This document shows, piece after piece, positions 46,163-56,332 of a stretch of 64,000 nucleotides of DNA. Position 1 is the first letter of the stretch, and each line of letters opens with the position of its first letter. Position numbers and translations under genes: made by a program. The stretch is from CAWAMR01 sp963783095. GTDB lineage: Bacteria > Planctomycetota > Planctomycetia > Gemmatales > Gemmataceae. The notes beneath the pieces are model-generated. The model did not search any database, was not told where the DNA came from, and saw nothing but the letters and a program-made list of their open reading frames with translations. Where the stretch lies: positions 682,001 to 746,000 of the forward strand of contig CAWAMR010000008.1 of assembly GCA_963783095.1 (NCBI GenBank), written 5' to 3'.

Positions 46163-46434
46163 GGTGTGTCCTTTGGGAATACCGCCGAGCACGTCGACAC
46201 GTACCGCAACGGTTCGGGTGTCCGTCCAGATTGTCGTGTTTCTGCTCAAGGCTTGCTGACAGCCGCCCTTTAGGATTCGCCATTTAGATTACCCTTCTCT
46301 TTGTCAGGGTTCGACTCCGAGCCTCGCAAGTCGAAATACGCCCCTGCAAATCCATGCTGCTGGCGACACAGCGCGAACCGCAATGGGCGATCAATCGTCC
46401 TTTTCTATAGATTTCCCTGGTAGAGGAGACGCCC

Positions 46435-47223
46435 ATGCGCCAAAATCGCGATCTGAGAACGAACCTTTCCACAGCCGAAGCGGTTCGCCAGGGCCTCATT
46501 GGTTCTGATACTTACCATCACCTCATGTATCGCGATCCGTTGAACCGAGACGCATTGGCATTGCGGCTGAATCACGAAGCTATGAAGGCTTTCTCCGACA
46601 CAGTGGCCGTCAGCAGACGGCATGAACTGGCGGCCGAATACGCTGAGTTCAAAACTTACCAAGCTGAGGATGGATTCGCCACAGGCGGTTTTGTGTTAGG
46701 CGCAGCGATGATTGCGCAGATGGAATACATGAACTATGAGCATCTCAAAATCGCTTCCGGATTCGAACTCCATTTGAAAGCCCGACTGATCGCAAGCGAC
46801 TTTCTCGTCCACAAGATAGATTCCAGACACCAAGACTACAAGACGTTAGCCAAAGAGCAGAAAGATCGACCAATCAATAAGACGGAGCTTTTTGCGATCC
46901 GAGGTTATCACTTCGACGGCCATTTGAACTATCTACCGGGTCTAACGGAAAAATCCCTCGACTTCTCGCAGTTAACGACGAAAAAAAACTATAAAGCGAT
47001 ACTGAACCTGCCGGATGAAGACATTCACATCATCGAGTACTTTCGGTGCCTGCGCAATCAGATTCATCTTCCCGGTGAGCCGATGGAAGTTCCCAATGTC
47101 CAGTTCCCTGGCACAGTCTTCGAATTCATCATAGGCTTCTTCAATACGCGGATTATTGCGTTCTCGAATGCTCTCCTCTCGCGGTGCACGCTCCGACACC
47201 CGCCCTACGCGCCGTTGTCGTGA
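46435..47223 (+). CDS. Hypothetical protein, possibly HEPN-like
   Basis: 262 residues, GAGGAG before the ATG. Helical; EYMNYEHLKIASGFELHLKA, YHFDGHLNYLPGL and YFRCLRNQIHLPGEP. The R-x-x-R-N-Q-I-H segment is reminiscent of a HEPN RNase motif, but spacing is not canonical. It diverges from the neighbouring DUF3644 gene, which also has an R-N/D-x-x-H element. Unknown function. Confidence 0.5.
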   Translation: MRQNRDLRTNLSTAEAVRQGLIGSDTYHHLMYRDPLNRDALALRLNHEAMKAFSDTVAVSRRHELAAEYAEFKTYQAEDGFATGGFVLGAAMIAQMEYMNYEHLKIASGFELHLKARLIASDFLVHKIDSRHQDYKTLAKEQKDRPINKTELFAIRGYHFDGHLNYLPGLTEKSLDFSQLTTKKNYKAILNLPDEDIHIIEYFRCLRNQIHLPGEPMEVPNVQFPGTVFEFIIGFFNTRIIAFSNALLSRCTLRHPPYAPLS

Positions 47224-47309
47224 AATGGTCACCAATTCGCTTCGTTAGTAGGCTCCGAATCAGCGTCCGGCGCACACCGTCACTGCAATTTGCATCCAGA
47301 AGACGGGCA

Positions 47310-47783
47310 TCACCCGAAAAGTCTCTTCTTCCACCGGCGCAAGAATCCTTCCGGTTTTTCGGTCGGCTTGATTGCGATTGGGACCGGTGAGGATATCGCC
47401 AAGGCAGGGATTGACTGGGGATCAACCTGCACGGGCTCTTCGCCGTAGTATTCCGCCGTTGCCCTCGCCTCGGCCTCACGGCCAGCTTCGATCTGGCCGG
47501 GGGGCCAGCGAGGGGCCCATCTGACCCGGTTGCGGTCGATCCAGTAATGAGATTTACAGGGCAGGTTCCAGTTTCCAACCGAGGGGTGGAGGGTAACGGA
47601 CAACCCGTCGAAAGTCAGTTTCCAGGCCGTGGGTGAAAGGGGGGTGACGATTTTGCGGCCGCAGCCGCAGCCGCACCGATGAACCACCGTCCGGTACTTC
47701 GCCGCGATGTAGAGCGTCCGCTCCTCCAGTTCGGCTGGAATGAACTCGACAAACTCAGGTTTTAACTCAATTTCAGGCATCAT
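47310..47783 (-). CDS. DUF6527 protein of the ubiquitin-like operon
   Basis: 157 residues. EIELKPEFVEFIPAELEERT, then the metal-binding signature HRCGCGCGRKIVTPLSP, LSVTLHPSVGNWNLPCKSHY and WIDRNRVRWA. DUF6527 proteins are found with tandem ubiquitin and ThiF-type E1 genes; their zinc-binding core is thought to take part in the conjugation system, but no activity is established to my knowledge. Its start overlaps the E1 stop by four bases (translational coupling). Confidence 0.8.
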   Translation of the reverse strand: MMPEIELKPEFVEFIPAELEERTLYIAAKYRTVVHRCGCGCGRKIVTPLSPTAWKLTFDGLSVTLHPSVGNWNLPCKSHYWIDRNRVRWAPRWPPGQIEAGREAEARATAEYYGEEPVQVDPQSIPALAISSPVPIAIKPTEKPEGFLRRWKKRLFG

Positions 47784-48956
47784 GCGTTATCCTCGTTCGC
47801 GAGGCGGTTACCGTTGATCGTATAGGCGCAGAAGTGCTCCTTGCTATTGTCATGGTAATAGCCGAGCAGTTTCTTCCATTTGATGACGGCCAGCGTCGCA
47901 TTCAAGGCATTGAGATCGGGTATCTGCACGTTCCGGGAATATTCGTTCTCGGCCATACCATCGTTGAACACAACCCGCTCGCGGAAGTGGTCGCGCTTTC
48001 CGGGCGTACTCGTCGTCGTGGTGACGATGCCAAGGACGGCGTCATTGACAAGCTGAATACCCATCCCTACATCGACAAACAACTTTCTCCACTCCTCCAA
48101 ACGCTCGACGATCACCCGCTTCGCTTTGCCCTTGTCGATGCAGATGAACACGAAGTCCATCTCCCGCAGCAGCTCGACGTTTGATTCGTCGATGAAACAA
48201 TCATGTGGGAAAATGGATTGACGCATCTTTCCGTAGAGATCCTTGAAATACGCCACTTTTTTCGGTTTCGTCCTGCAATTCATCGATCGACGGAGCACCG
48301 GGGGAGCGGAATGCGTTGTGGTTATAAAACACATCCCCGTCGAAGATGTGGATTTCCGGCACTGGGGTCTTAGCGACCAGATCCAAAACATACGAACCCG
48401 TTCCACCCACGCCCACGATGCCGACGTTGCCGGTCTCAAGCTTCTTGTTGGCGGTGATGATTCCCGCCTTGGTCGCAGCGGTGTCGAGGTAGTTGAATAC
48501 GGACTCGCCTTCCGCCGGCACTACGACCGGTCGCGTCACTGCGGAGATTCCAGGCTGGATCTCCGTTGCAGGCCCGGAAAGGATATCGATGTAAGTCCTC
48601 ATCTTGGCATGGAAGTCCGGGTATGGCCGGATCGACGGCTTTCTTGAAATCTGATAGCTGAGCTTTAGGTTGCCCACCATCTGATTGACTGGCGAGACGC
48701 CGGGAAGGGTGCTTCCCTCGGCGCTGCAAGGGCATTCACCAACGAAGAACACGACATGGGTATGGGGCACAGCGACGGCATCGCCAGCCACATTGCCCAA
48801 CTCGGACACGAGAATGCCGCGATTGACCTTCTTGTCCGGAGTCACATACGGAACTTCCTTGACAAGAAGGTGCGCGGGCAGCCGCACCTCGACATCGTAA
48901 CCGTCCGCGCGCAATTGGTTCAGGTCCCAGTTACGACTGACCAGTCTCTGTGACAT
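47780..48956 (-). CDS. E2-E1 fusion (DUF6791-like domain + ThiF adenylyltransferase), frameshifted
   Basis: The N-terminal ~140 residues are E2-like: HTHVVFFVGECPCSAEGSTL with candidate catalytic Cys, SPVNQMVGNLKLSYQI, HAKMRTYIDILSGPATE. Residues ~150-240: TGNVGIVGVGGTGSYVLDLV and EIHIFDGDVFYNHNAFRSPG, the ATP-binding loop, Asp and N/R residues of E1 enzymes. A shift in an A-run near 48,270 moves the rest to PKKVAYFKDLYGKMRQSI, MDFVFICIDKGKAKRVIVER and GIQLVNDAVLGIV, completing the adenylation domain. ~390 residues. It would activate and transfer the ubiquitin-like protein encoded upstream. Confidence 0.8.
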
Positions 48957-49383
48957 TCAAGACCGTCCCTTCTTTTTTGATTGTGACTTTCTGCCCGGCC
49001 TTCAGGCTCCCCTCCTTGTCGTGCGCAGCGTTGAAGTAGGTCGCCGTGAAGATCGAGTTCGGAGGAACCGGATAGAACGCGAGTTTCACGGCCTGCTCGA
49101 ACGAGACCCGCCGAGTTTTCACCGTTTTCTTCTCGCCGTTCACGATAATCGTGAACTCCATGCGGTGCGGCTCGCCGCTGTGGAAGTGTTCGTCCTCCGT
49201 GAGGTGGATGTGTTCCTTGCTTCGGGGAACCGGCTGGTCATCCCGATCACCGGACACTTCCCGGAAGAGTTCAAGGCCCGATTTGACGCGGCTCAGCGCA
49301 TACAGCGCCTCCCCGTCAGTTGGGTTGGGCGAGTGATACACTTCTTCATCAATGTGAATACGAATCTCATGTTTTTCGGACAT
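48931..49383 (-). CDS. Tandem ubiquitin-like (multiubiquitin) protein
   Basis: 150 residues from ATG 49383, AAAGGAG upstream. Two beta-grasp units: residues 1-~70 (HEIRIHIDEEVYHSPNP, DGEALYALSRVKSG) and ~75-145 (MEFTIIVNGEKKTVKTRRVS, FEQAVKLAFYPVPPN). This is the Multi_ubiq/DUF2604 arrangement. The C-terminus (LNVTETGQS) has no Gly-Gly, so processing would be unusual or the tail is used differently. First gene of a three-gene operon; its stop overlaps the E1 start by 26 bases. Confidence 0.8.
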   Translation of the reverse strand: MSEKHEIRIHIDEEVYHSPNPTDGEALYALSRVKSGLELFREVSGDRDDQPVPRSKEHIHLTEDEHFHSGEPHRMEFTIIVNGEKKTVKTRRVSFEQAVKLAFYPVPPNSIFTATYFNAAHDKEGSLKAGQKVTIKKEGTVLNVTETGQS

Positions 49384-49604
49384 GGGAGATACTCCTTTGG
49401 TTAACTCAAAAAAAGAGTCATGTTGCCTGAAAATGCCAGTCCGACCGGGATAGCCCAATTTTCTCTTTTCTCACCACCGTGGACTCTCGAATTAATGGAC
49501 GCACTGACAGGATCTCAGGTTCGCATGCTGATTCTGAGCAAACGTCCCTCTCAAGATCGATAACAGGCTTACCTCTGGCCCTGGCTAAGATCGTAAGGTC
49601 TGTC

Positions 49605-50460
49605 CTATTCCCAGCGAATGCGGCTCAATTGACTCGTTTTGTTTTTCGCCACGCTGGCAATCCAAGGTACTTCTTCGTGGTAGAAAATGAACCTATCGGC
49701 TCCCGATGCGATACGACGATTAAACTGTTTCACCATTGACGTTTCCGCAATGGCGATTCCCGCCTCTTTCAAAGGCTGCCACGAGCAATGGATCAACATC
49801 TCCTTACAAATCGGGAACGTGAGTTCGCATTCTTCATGCTTCAAGCCCATCCCGTAAAAGTAATATGCCGGGTTATCGCTTGTTACAAAGCAAGACCATC
49901 CCTTGTACCGAAAGATACGCCAGTACATGCTGTGAATCAGCACCAGCATAGACTGGAACGGCCAGGGTGTATTAATCGTTTTCAGTACAGGCACCGGCGC
50001 ATTCACACGGAATTTCTCAACCGCTGCATCTGCTTCAGCAAGCTTTTTCTTCAGCGTGTCATCGTCCATTTGTCCTGCTTCGGCCGACTGTCTCAACCAT
50101 TCCATGGTGTCGTCAGCGACTTCAGAGAGAATCTCCGGCATCATTTCGTGCGCCTCTTTCCTCGCTCTAGGCACCCTTCGAATCATAGTCGCGATGTAGT
50201 ACGTCAGATGCATTCGGTCTTCTTCAGTCAGCGAACCGCCAGCCCGAATCTTGTCGATTGCATCGTTGCCTGGTGTCTCCACCTTTGTTGGCCAGATCCG
50301 ATTCGACGGATGGTTCATAATAGCCGGGTGACTGAGCAACTTTTTCGATCGGCAGGCAGCGCAGGGTTTCTTTCTGTTTGTCAAACGTCCAGATATACTC
50401 CGGCTTTCCGCTCGCCTCGAAGTCTCGAAGATAGCGCTTCGGAACGTAATGCAAGCCCAT
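49605..50460 (-). CDS. DUF4238 protein, frameshifted
   Basis: ATG 50460 gives MGLHYVPKRYLRDFEASGK and EYIWTFDKQKETLRCLPIEK, the H-Y-V-P-x-x-Y-L-x-x-F signature of DUF4238. A one-base shift near 50,280 moves it to RIWPTKVETPGNDAIDKIRA, HLTYYIATMIRRVPRAR, FVTSDNPAYYFYG and ELTFPICKEMLIHCSW, ending at 49605 (~285 residues). DUF4238 proteins are single genes of defence islands; a nuclease-like role has been suggested but is not shown here. Confidence 0.7.
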
Positions 50461-51005
50461 TGCTTCGCCCTCGGCACTTTCGGCGTTCTACCCAAACAAT
50501 AGACGACTGGCCATTGACCGAAGTTCGCGTTTGCTTTGTTGCTCCGAAGAATGCAGTAAACGGTCGTCGCGGCGAATTCGGCATCTTGCCTCTTCATGTC
50601 GGTCTGCGCGACGATTCACAAAGTATTGGACAGATAAAGCTGCTTGGCATCGTCTCGCGCCCTCGCCAGGTGCAACTGGCGGGGGCGTTACCATTCATAC
50701 CAGATCCCTTGCCAAGCCTACCCGTTTGCGGGTAGTGTCCCAGTTTGAACCTTACTACTGAACTCCATCCTTGATCGTTCAGGGATGAACCAATTTGCGG
50801 ACATGAGCCCCGGAAGCTTGACGTTGCCGGTGTTGCTGTTCTTCGGAAGTCTCCATAAAGTATCACGGGAAAGGTTTCCCAAGGAGGTTTCAATTCCTCA
50901 TCAGCGACTGCTCCCAGAATTGGCCGGTCTTTGATTCTTGAACTTTCGCTTGTTCAATCTATACTGAACAGGGTTAGGACGCGCGGGAACTAAGAGGGTT
51001 GTGTG
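50461..51005. other. Gene-free stretch
   Basis: About 545 bases between divergent genes. No supported ORF; several overlapping open frames lack ribosome binding sites and domains. Promoters for both neighbours should be here. Confidence 0.4.
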
Positions 51006-52268
51006 ATGTCACCTCAACTAAAATTCGGCAGTGTCGACAATGCCCCGCTCTGCTTTACCGAGATCATCCAACCTCTAATCCAGAATCTTCTTGAGCATCT
51101 TGCTCGATCCAGCGGAAGCAACTACGTTCTTCTGCGAGCTTTCGATCCCTCGGAAAACAGCCTACGACTTCTTGCCTACGCGCCCCTGTCAGTTAACGGT
51201 CAGTCACCCCAATTAGGCAGCGACTTCCAAATCCCTCCATCCAAGCCGCACGATTGTTGGGGGCCTACAAATCCATTCGAGAGTTGGGGACGGGTTACTT
51301 ACCCGAATCCTGACGCACATCCAGAATTGCGGCAGACCTTTTCGCATGGTCAACAGAAATTCATCGTCTGGGTCGGGGAAAAGGCATGGTTCCCGCTAGC
51401 CTTCGAAAACTCGATACTGCTCGTGTCGCTGCTACGTCAACGCGGTGCCCCTGAATTCAAAACGGATGAAGTCAGAGAGGCGTGGGTGGCCGCCCAGCAT
51501 TATTTGAGTGAATCATTTGGACGAGAGGACCATGTTGGACTTGTGAACGCGCTCAGCGCATTAGACGCTGTCGCGATTCGAAATGACTGGAAAGGAATGC
51601 TGTTCGGGATCGCGCAATGCCTAGCCTCTGGCCTTGGTCTTCGCTGGAATCGGGTATGGGTGCTGGAACATCCACATGATACTGGACACGAAGAGCGACA
51701 GCGTGACAGATTGTTTCAGTGCGAAGCGAGCCTAGGTGAACTGAATAATAAACAATGGATTTCAGCCGTTTCGCACTATCCGCACTACGACACATTGACC
51801 GATGAAATCCGTGAAACATCGAAGGTAGACTGCCAGGCAAGCGCAGACGCTATAGCGCAGGCATGCTGCTGCAACCGCTTTATCTTTCAGTTGTCCGAGG
51901 CGGATTTCCAAAGTCTTTTCTCAAATGGGCAGCAAGTTGTTCGCGATGGCGCGATTTCAGATTCGCATGCTATTGCCTATTCGATGACGGACCTGAAGGA
52001 TTTTGGCACAGATTTTTACCAGGCCATCGAAGAGTCACTGGGCGAAAGTCAACGGCGTAACTTTGAAAGAGATACGGCTGCATTCGTCTACCCTATGATT
52101 TTGCGAGGCGAGAAAGCGTTGGTTGTTGTGAGCAACCGCTACTGTCACGACCGTCCAGGATCGTGCCATATGCTGACAGGTGCATTTCTGAGGCAGCTGG
52201 AGCTTGTATCACTATGCTGGCAAACAGGTCTCGATGCCAAAAGCGAAGAATTGGATCTCACAGACTAA
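51006..52268 (+). CDS. Two-GAF-like sensor protein of unknown role
   Basis: ~420 residues, intact. Two similar halves: residues ~10-170 (PLIQNLLEHLARSSGSNYVL, GVxWxx-type WVGEKAWFPLAF, SILLVSLLRQRGAP) and ~180-410 (AIRNDWKGMLFGIAQCLASG, LRWNRVWVLEHP, FVYPMILRGEKALVVVSNRY), each with the layout of a GAF domain. There is no output domain. It may sense a ligand for a partner lost on insertion of the downstream IS. Inference only. Confidence 0.5.
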   Translation: MSPQLKFGSVDNAPLCFTEIIQPLIQNLLEHLARSSGSNYVLLRAFDPSENSLRLLAYAPLSVNGQSPQLGSDFQIPPSKPHDCWGPTNPFESWGRVTYPNPDAHPELRQTFSHGQQKFIVWVGEKAWFPLAFENSILLVSLLRQRGAPEFKTDEVREAWVAAQHYLSESFGREDHVGLVNALSALDAVAIRNDWKGMLFGIAQCLASGLGLRWNRVWVLEHPHDTGHEERQRDRLFQCEASLGELNNKQWISAVSHYPHYDTLTDEIRETSKVDCQASADAIAQACCCNRFIFQLSEADFQSLFSNGQQVVRDGAISDSHAIAYSMTDLKDFGTDFYQAIEESLGESQRRNFERDTAAFVYPMILRGEKALVVVSNRYCHDRPGSCHMLTGAFLRQLELVSLCWQTGLDAKSEELDLTD

Positions 52269-52305
52269 ACCGACTAGACCTTGAACAAGCGAGGCTTGTC
52301 TAACT

Positions 52306-53986
52306 TTTTGGGGATGGTTGTAAAAAAACTCGAAATCCTCCGTGATTTGCGGTGTTTGATGAAGTAACAACACTTTCACGCACCACAACACGAAAGGATT
52401 TCAAGTGAGGACTATTTTCACCCGGTGGTTCACGAAATGCAAGAGTCGTCTGGAACGCCGATTGGATAAAAAGCATGATACGATGACCTTTCATCCGGAG
52501 TTCACTGCCAGCAACATTCACTATGACGTCTCCGACCAAGACGGAGCCATCCTTCAGGGCGGCATCGGCGCGATTCATCTGTTGGCACGCCGAATCGGTT
52601 TGATTCGCGACATCGACGAGCAACTGCACGTTCTGAAGGTGCATCTGCCGTATCACGAGTCCGATCATGTCCTGAACATTGCCTACAACGCGCTGTGCAA
52701 TGGCAGTTGTCTGGAAGACATTGAACTGCGTCGCCAGGATGAGAACTTTCTCAAGGCATTGGGGACCAACCGCATGCCCGACCCCACTACAGCAGGCGAT
52801 TTTTGCCGACGTTTCCAAGGCCCCCAGATCGATCGAATGATCGACATTCTTCAACGGTGTGCGTCAGCGTGTTTGGAAGGGCCAACCCCAGAGCTTTTTC
52901 GACGGTGCGGTCATCGACATGGACGGCAGTCTGGTTGCGACGACGGGTGCCTGCAAAGTCGGCATGGACATCGCCTACGATGGAACCTGGGGCTATCATC
53001 CGTTGGTGCTGACACTGGCCAATACCGGCGAGGTGCTTTCGCTGGTGAACCGACCCGGCAACCGGCCCTCCCACGAAGGAGCGGCGCACGAAGTGTTTCG
53101 AGCCCTCCACGCCTGTTTTCGAGGCGGCTTCCGCAAGGTGCTGTTGCGGGGGGATACCGATTTCTCGCAGACGCAGTGCTTGGACCTGTGGAACGCCGAT
53201 CCACGCATCCGCTTTATCTTTGGCTACGACGCCATGCCGAATCTGACGCAGCGGGCCGACGAATTGCCCGCTTCCGCGTGGCGTCCGTTGGAGCGTCCCT
53301 CGCGGCCCCCCGTTAAGACCCAGTGCCGCAAGGGGCGAACCAAGGTAAAAGAGCAAGTGGTGAAACAACGCGAATTCATCAACTTGCGTCTGCACTCCGA
53401 GGAAATGGCGGAGTTCGATTATCGACCGACGGCTTGCAAGACGACCTATCGGATGGTGGTGGTCCGCAAGAACATCAGCAAGGAGAAAGGCGAGCAGGTC
53501 TTATTCGATGACCAACGCTACTTCTTCTACATCACCAACGAGCGGCGGGACCGCTTCAGACATTGTCTTTTCCGCCAACGATCGCTGCAACCAGGAGAAC
53601 TTGCTGGCCCAGTTAAAGGGCGGTTGCCATGCCTTACACGCGCCGGTGGACAACTTGGAAAGCAATTGGGCTTACATGGTGATGACGGCATTGGCCTGGA
53701 ACCTGAAGGCTTGGTGGGCTCTGTCGCTGCCGGCACTGCCGGGACGCTGGCAAGCCAAACACCAGGCAGAAAAACAGTCGGTGCTGAAAATGGAGTTCAA
53801 GGCATTTCTCAATGCCTTTGTCTTGCTGCCCTGCCAGATCATCCAGACGGCCCGCAAGTTGGTCTATCGCTTGTTGGGCTGGAATCGTCACCTAGCGCCA
53901 GTTTACAAGTTATCCGGCATCTGAATGGTAGATAAAGACACAAATTCACAGTTTCCCTGGGAAAAACCGAGGGTTTTTCATCCAGT
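52306..53986. mobile_element. IS1380-family insertion sequence
   Basis: About 1.7 kb around a DDE transposase. The outer ends are only roughly placed: GGATGGTTGTAAAAAAACTC at ~52,312 and the complement of GGGTTTTTCATCC at ~53,980 resemble imperfect inverted repeats. No target duplication was identified. The transposase frame is broken twice, so the copy may be inactive unless these are consensus errors. Confidence 0.6.
52405..53924 (+). CDS. IS1380-type DDE transposase, frameshifted
   Basis: GTG start. IGLIRDIDEQLHVLKVHLPY, DHVLNIAYNALCNGSCLEDI and DPTTAGDFCRRF are the conserved N-terminal parts. After a shift near 52,862: FFDGAVIDMDGSLVATTG (first Asp), GYHPLVLTLANTGEVL and VLLRGDTDFSQT (second Asp). 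After another near 53,570: ANDRCNQENLLAQLKGG (catalytic Glu) and SNWAYMVMTALAWNLKAW. Joined ~500 residues, normal for IS1380. Confidence 0.8.
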
Positions 53987-54002
53987 GAGCATCCGCGTTT
54001 TA

Positions 54003-55892
54003 GTATGACCTACCTAATCACCTTTCGTCACCCGTTTTCAGCCTTTTTCTAGCTCATTTCGTGGCCTAATGACCGTCATTTTTCCTTCTTGATCCTCTCT
54101 TGACATGATTTTTCATTTTGTGTATGACCTAACAAATCAAGGAAGAACTCTATGGCCAGCCTCACTGCCAAGATCATTCGGGGCAAAACCTATTACTATG
54201 TCCGCGAATGCAAACGCGTTAACGGCAAGCCCAAGATCGTCCGTACCATCTATCTGGGCTCGGCTGACGATCTCATTGCTGCTGCTCTTCAGCAGCAGCA
54301 AGACCTCGCCCCCAAGCCTCATTCCGTCGATATCGCCGCTTTCGGCGATGTCATGGCACTCTACGATCTTGCCCAACAGATCGGACTCGTTCCGCTCATC
54401 GACCGACACATTCCCAAACGCAGCCAAGGGCTTTCGGTGGGACAATACCTGTTTCTGGCCGCCGTCAACCGGGCCGTTCATCCGACCAGCAAACTTCGCT
54501 TCGCCGATTGGTATCGCACCACCGCACTGCCACGCTTTCTTCCTGCCACTGCCGACCAACTCTCCAGTCAGTCTTTCTGGAATCACCTCGATTTCGTCGA
54601 GGAACAGCACATCGTCGCCGCCGAACGCGAACTCTCCCAGCGTCTGATCGAACAGTTTCAGCTATCTCTCCGCACCCTGGCCTACGACGGCACGAACTTT
54701 TTTACCTTCATCGACACCTGCACGGAAGGCCAATTGCCGCAACGCGGTCACAACAAACAGAAACGTAACGACCTCCGTCAAGTGAACCTGGGCATGCTGG
54801 TCAGCACCGACTTCCACATCCCGTTGTTCCACAAGGTCTATGCCGGCAACGTTCCGGACTGCACGATCTTCCAGACCATCACCGAGGAACTGCGTGTCCG
54901 CTATCAGGAACTGGCACGCACCTGTGAACATATCACGCTGATCTTCGACAAAGGAAACAACGGCGACCAAGCATTCCAGACCGTGGATGCCACCGACTTT
55001 CACTTCATCGGTTCGTTGGTGCCCAGCCACCACGCCGACCTGTTGGATGTCCCACGCAGCCGATACCAGCCCTTGAGCGGCGAACGCTTGAAGGATGTCC
55101 GTGCCTATCGCACCCAGAAGGTGGTCTATGGCAAAGAACGCCGGATTGTGATCACCCACAACGACAACTTGTTGCACGGCCAGTTGCAGGGGCTGACAAC
55201 CGCCTTGGATAAGGCTCGCGGCAAACTCCGGGAAATCCAGACCAAATTGCGTCGTCGTCGTGACGGTCGCACGCGCGGGGGTAAGGCTCCGACAGCCGCT
55301 TCTATTCGCAAACAGGCCCAGGAAACGCTGGTGGGGCAACATGTGAAGTCCGTGCTTCGAATCGAGGTCGAAGAGGGCCCAGTACCGACACTGTCGTTTG
55401 AAACCGATCAAGCTGCGTTGTCCCGTCTGATCGACAAGCACTTGGGCAAAACCATCTTATTCACGGACAACGAGGACTGGACCAGTGAAGAAATCGTACT
55501 CGGCTATCGCTCGCAGCATCACATTGAAGATGCTTTTCGACAGATGAAGCACCCGCACTATCTCGGCTGGCAACCGATGTATCACTGGACGGACAGTAAG
55601 ATTCGGGTTCACGCCTTCATCTGCGTGCTGGCGTTGACGCTGAGTTCGCTCCTACAACGAACACTATACCAAAAGGGTTTGGACGTAAGTTTGCCCCGGA
55701 TGTTTGAACTCCTGGGCGGTATCCGCGAAACGCTGGCGATTTACCCGAAAAGGCCGGGTCAGCGTCATCCCAGCACCGCCCGCTCCCTTTCAACCCTCAG
55801 CCCTGAGCAAGAACAGATCCTCAACCACCTCCAACTACAGAACTACCTCTAAAACCATCGAGAATAATGAGGTTTCGGCACGCAGGTCATAC
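54003..55892. mobile_element. IS1634-family insertion sequence
   Basis: 1.9 kb element bounded by GTATGACCT at 54003 and its complement AGGTCATAC at 55884-55892; the tips beyond these nine bases are only weakly symmetrical. No clear target duplication. The transposase is intact, so this copy could be active. Confidence 0.65.
54152..55852 (+). CDS. IS1634-family transposase (intact)
   Basis: 566 residues. MASLTAKIIRGKTYYYVREC is a characteristic N-terminus; LAYDGTNFFTFIDT carries the first catalytic Asp, ITLIFDKGNNGDQAF the second, and the DDE Glu is in SQHHIEDAFRQMKHPHYLG with the YREK-like region. The C-terminus has the usual LALTLSSLLQRTLY. The 5' region up to 54003 matches the left end of the IS. 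Confidence 0.85.
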   Translation: MASLTAKIIRGKTYYYVRECKRVNGKPKIVRTIYLGSADDLIAAALQQQQDLAPKPHSVDIAAFGDVMALYDLAQQIGLVPLIDRHIPKRSQGLSVGQYLFLAAVNRAVHPTSKLRFADWYRTTALPRFLPATADQLSSQSFWNHLDFVEEQHIVAAERELSQRLIEQFQLSLRTLAYDGTNFFTFIDTCTEGQLPQRGHNKQKRNDLRQVNLGMLVSTDFHIPLFHKVYAGNVPDCTIFQTITEELRVRYQELARTCEHITLIFDKGNNGDQAFQTVDATDFHFIGSLVPSHHADLLDVPRSRYQPLSGERLKDVRAYRTQKVVYGKERRIVITHNDNLLHGQLQGLTTALDKARGKLREIQTKLRRRRDGRTRGGKAPTAASIRKQAQETLVGQHVKSVLRIEVEEGPVPTLSFETDQAALSRLIDKHLGKTILFTDNEDWTSEEIVLGYRSQHHIEDAFRQMKHPHYLGWQPMYHWTDSKIRVHAFICVLALTLSSLLQRTLYQKGLDVSLPRMFELLGGIRETLAIYPKRPGQRHPSTARSLSTLSPEQEQILNHLQLQNYL

Positions 55893-55967
55893 AAATTGAC
55901 CATGCGCAACCACTTACTCTTGAAACTTTTCCGTCGCATTACGCCAGATAACTTGTAAACTGGCGCG

Positions 55968-56332
55968 AGCGATCTTCTTCCGATTGCTGCGCGTCCTGCG
56001 TCGGTGAGTAAAAACCATCTGAAGTCGGGATCCGGATGTCCCGATCCGTTATGGCCTCCAACACAACCCTGTAGAAAGACGAGAAAAAAAGTTGAAATTC
56101 AGACCGCATCAGGCCAAGCCTTCACGATGATGGCTCAGGGCGTCTATCGACTATAATCTCGCTATCTGGCTGTAAAATTTTGGAATCGAGCCTCGCTTAT
56201 TTAAGGACTATAGACCAACATCAATGATGAAGTATTGCAAAGAACAACTCGAATGATGTATGCTTGACCTTGACGTTCCTGCCTTGACTCGTGAAAAGCT
56301 CCCTGGTATATGGACGCAATGGGGCATTGATA
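55968..56332. other. Gene-poor stretch right of the insertion sequences
   Basis: About 365 bases with no supported gene. No additional inverted repeat or RNA is obvious. Confidence 0.35.

Larger units (their letters stand above)
53895..55967. repeat. 20-bp inverted repeat bracketing the IS1634 copy
   Basis: GCGCCAGTTTACAAGTTATC at 53895-53914 (3' end of the IS1380 transposase gene) is found exactly complementary at 55948-55967, just outside the right end of the IS1634 element. Similarity extends a few bases with mismatches. It may be a remnant of a second, inverted IS1380 end or of an earlier rearrangement. Confidence 0.7.

Noticed and set aside
49788..50735. 315-codon plus-strand open frame
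   Set aside because: Antisense to the DUF4238 gene; Arg/His/Phe-rich and without start signals.
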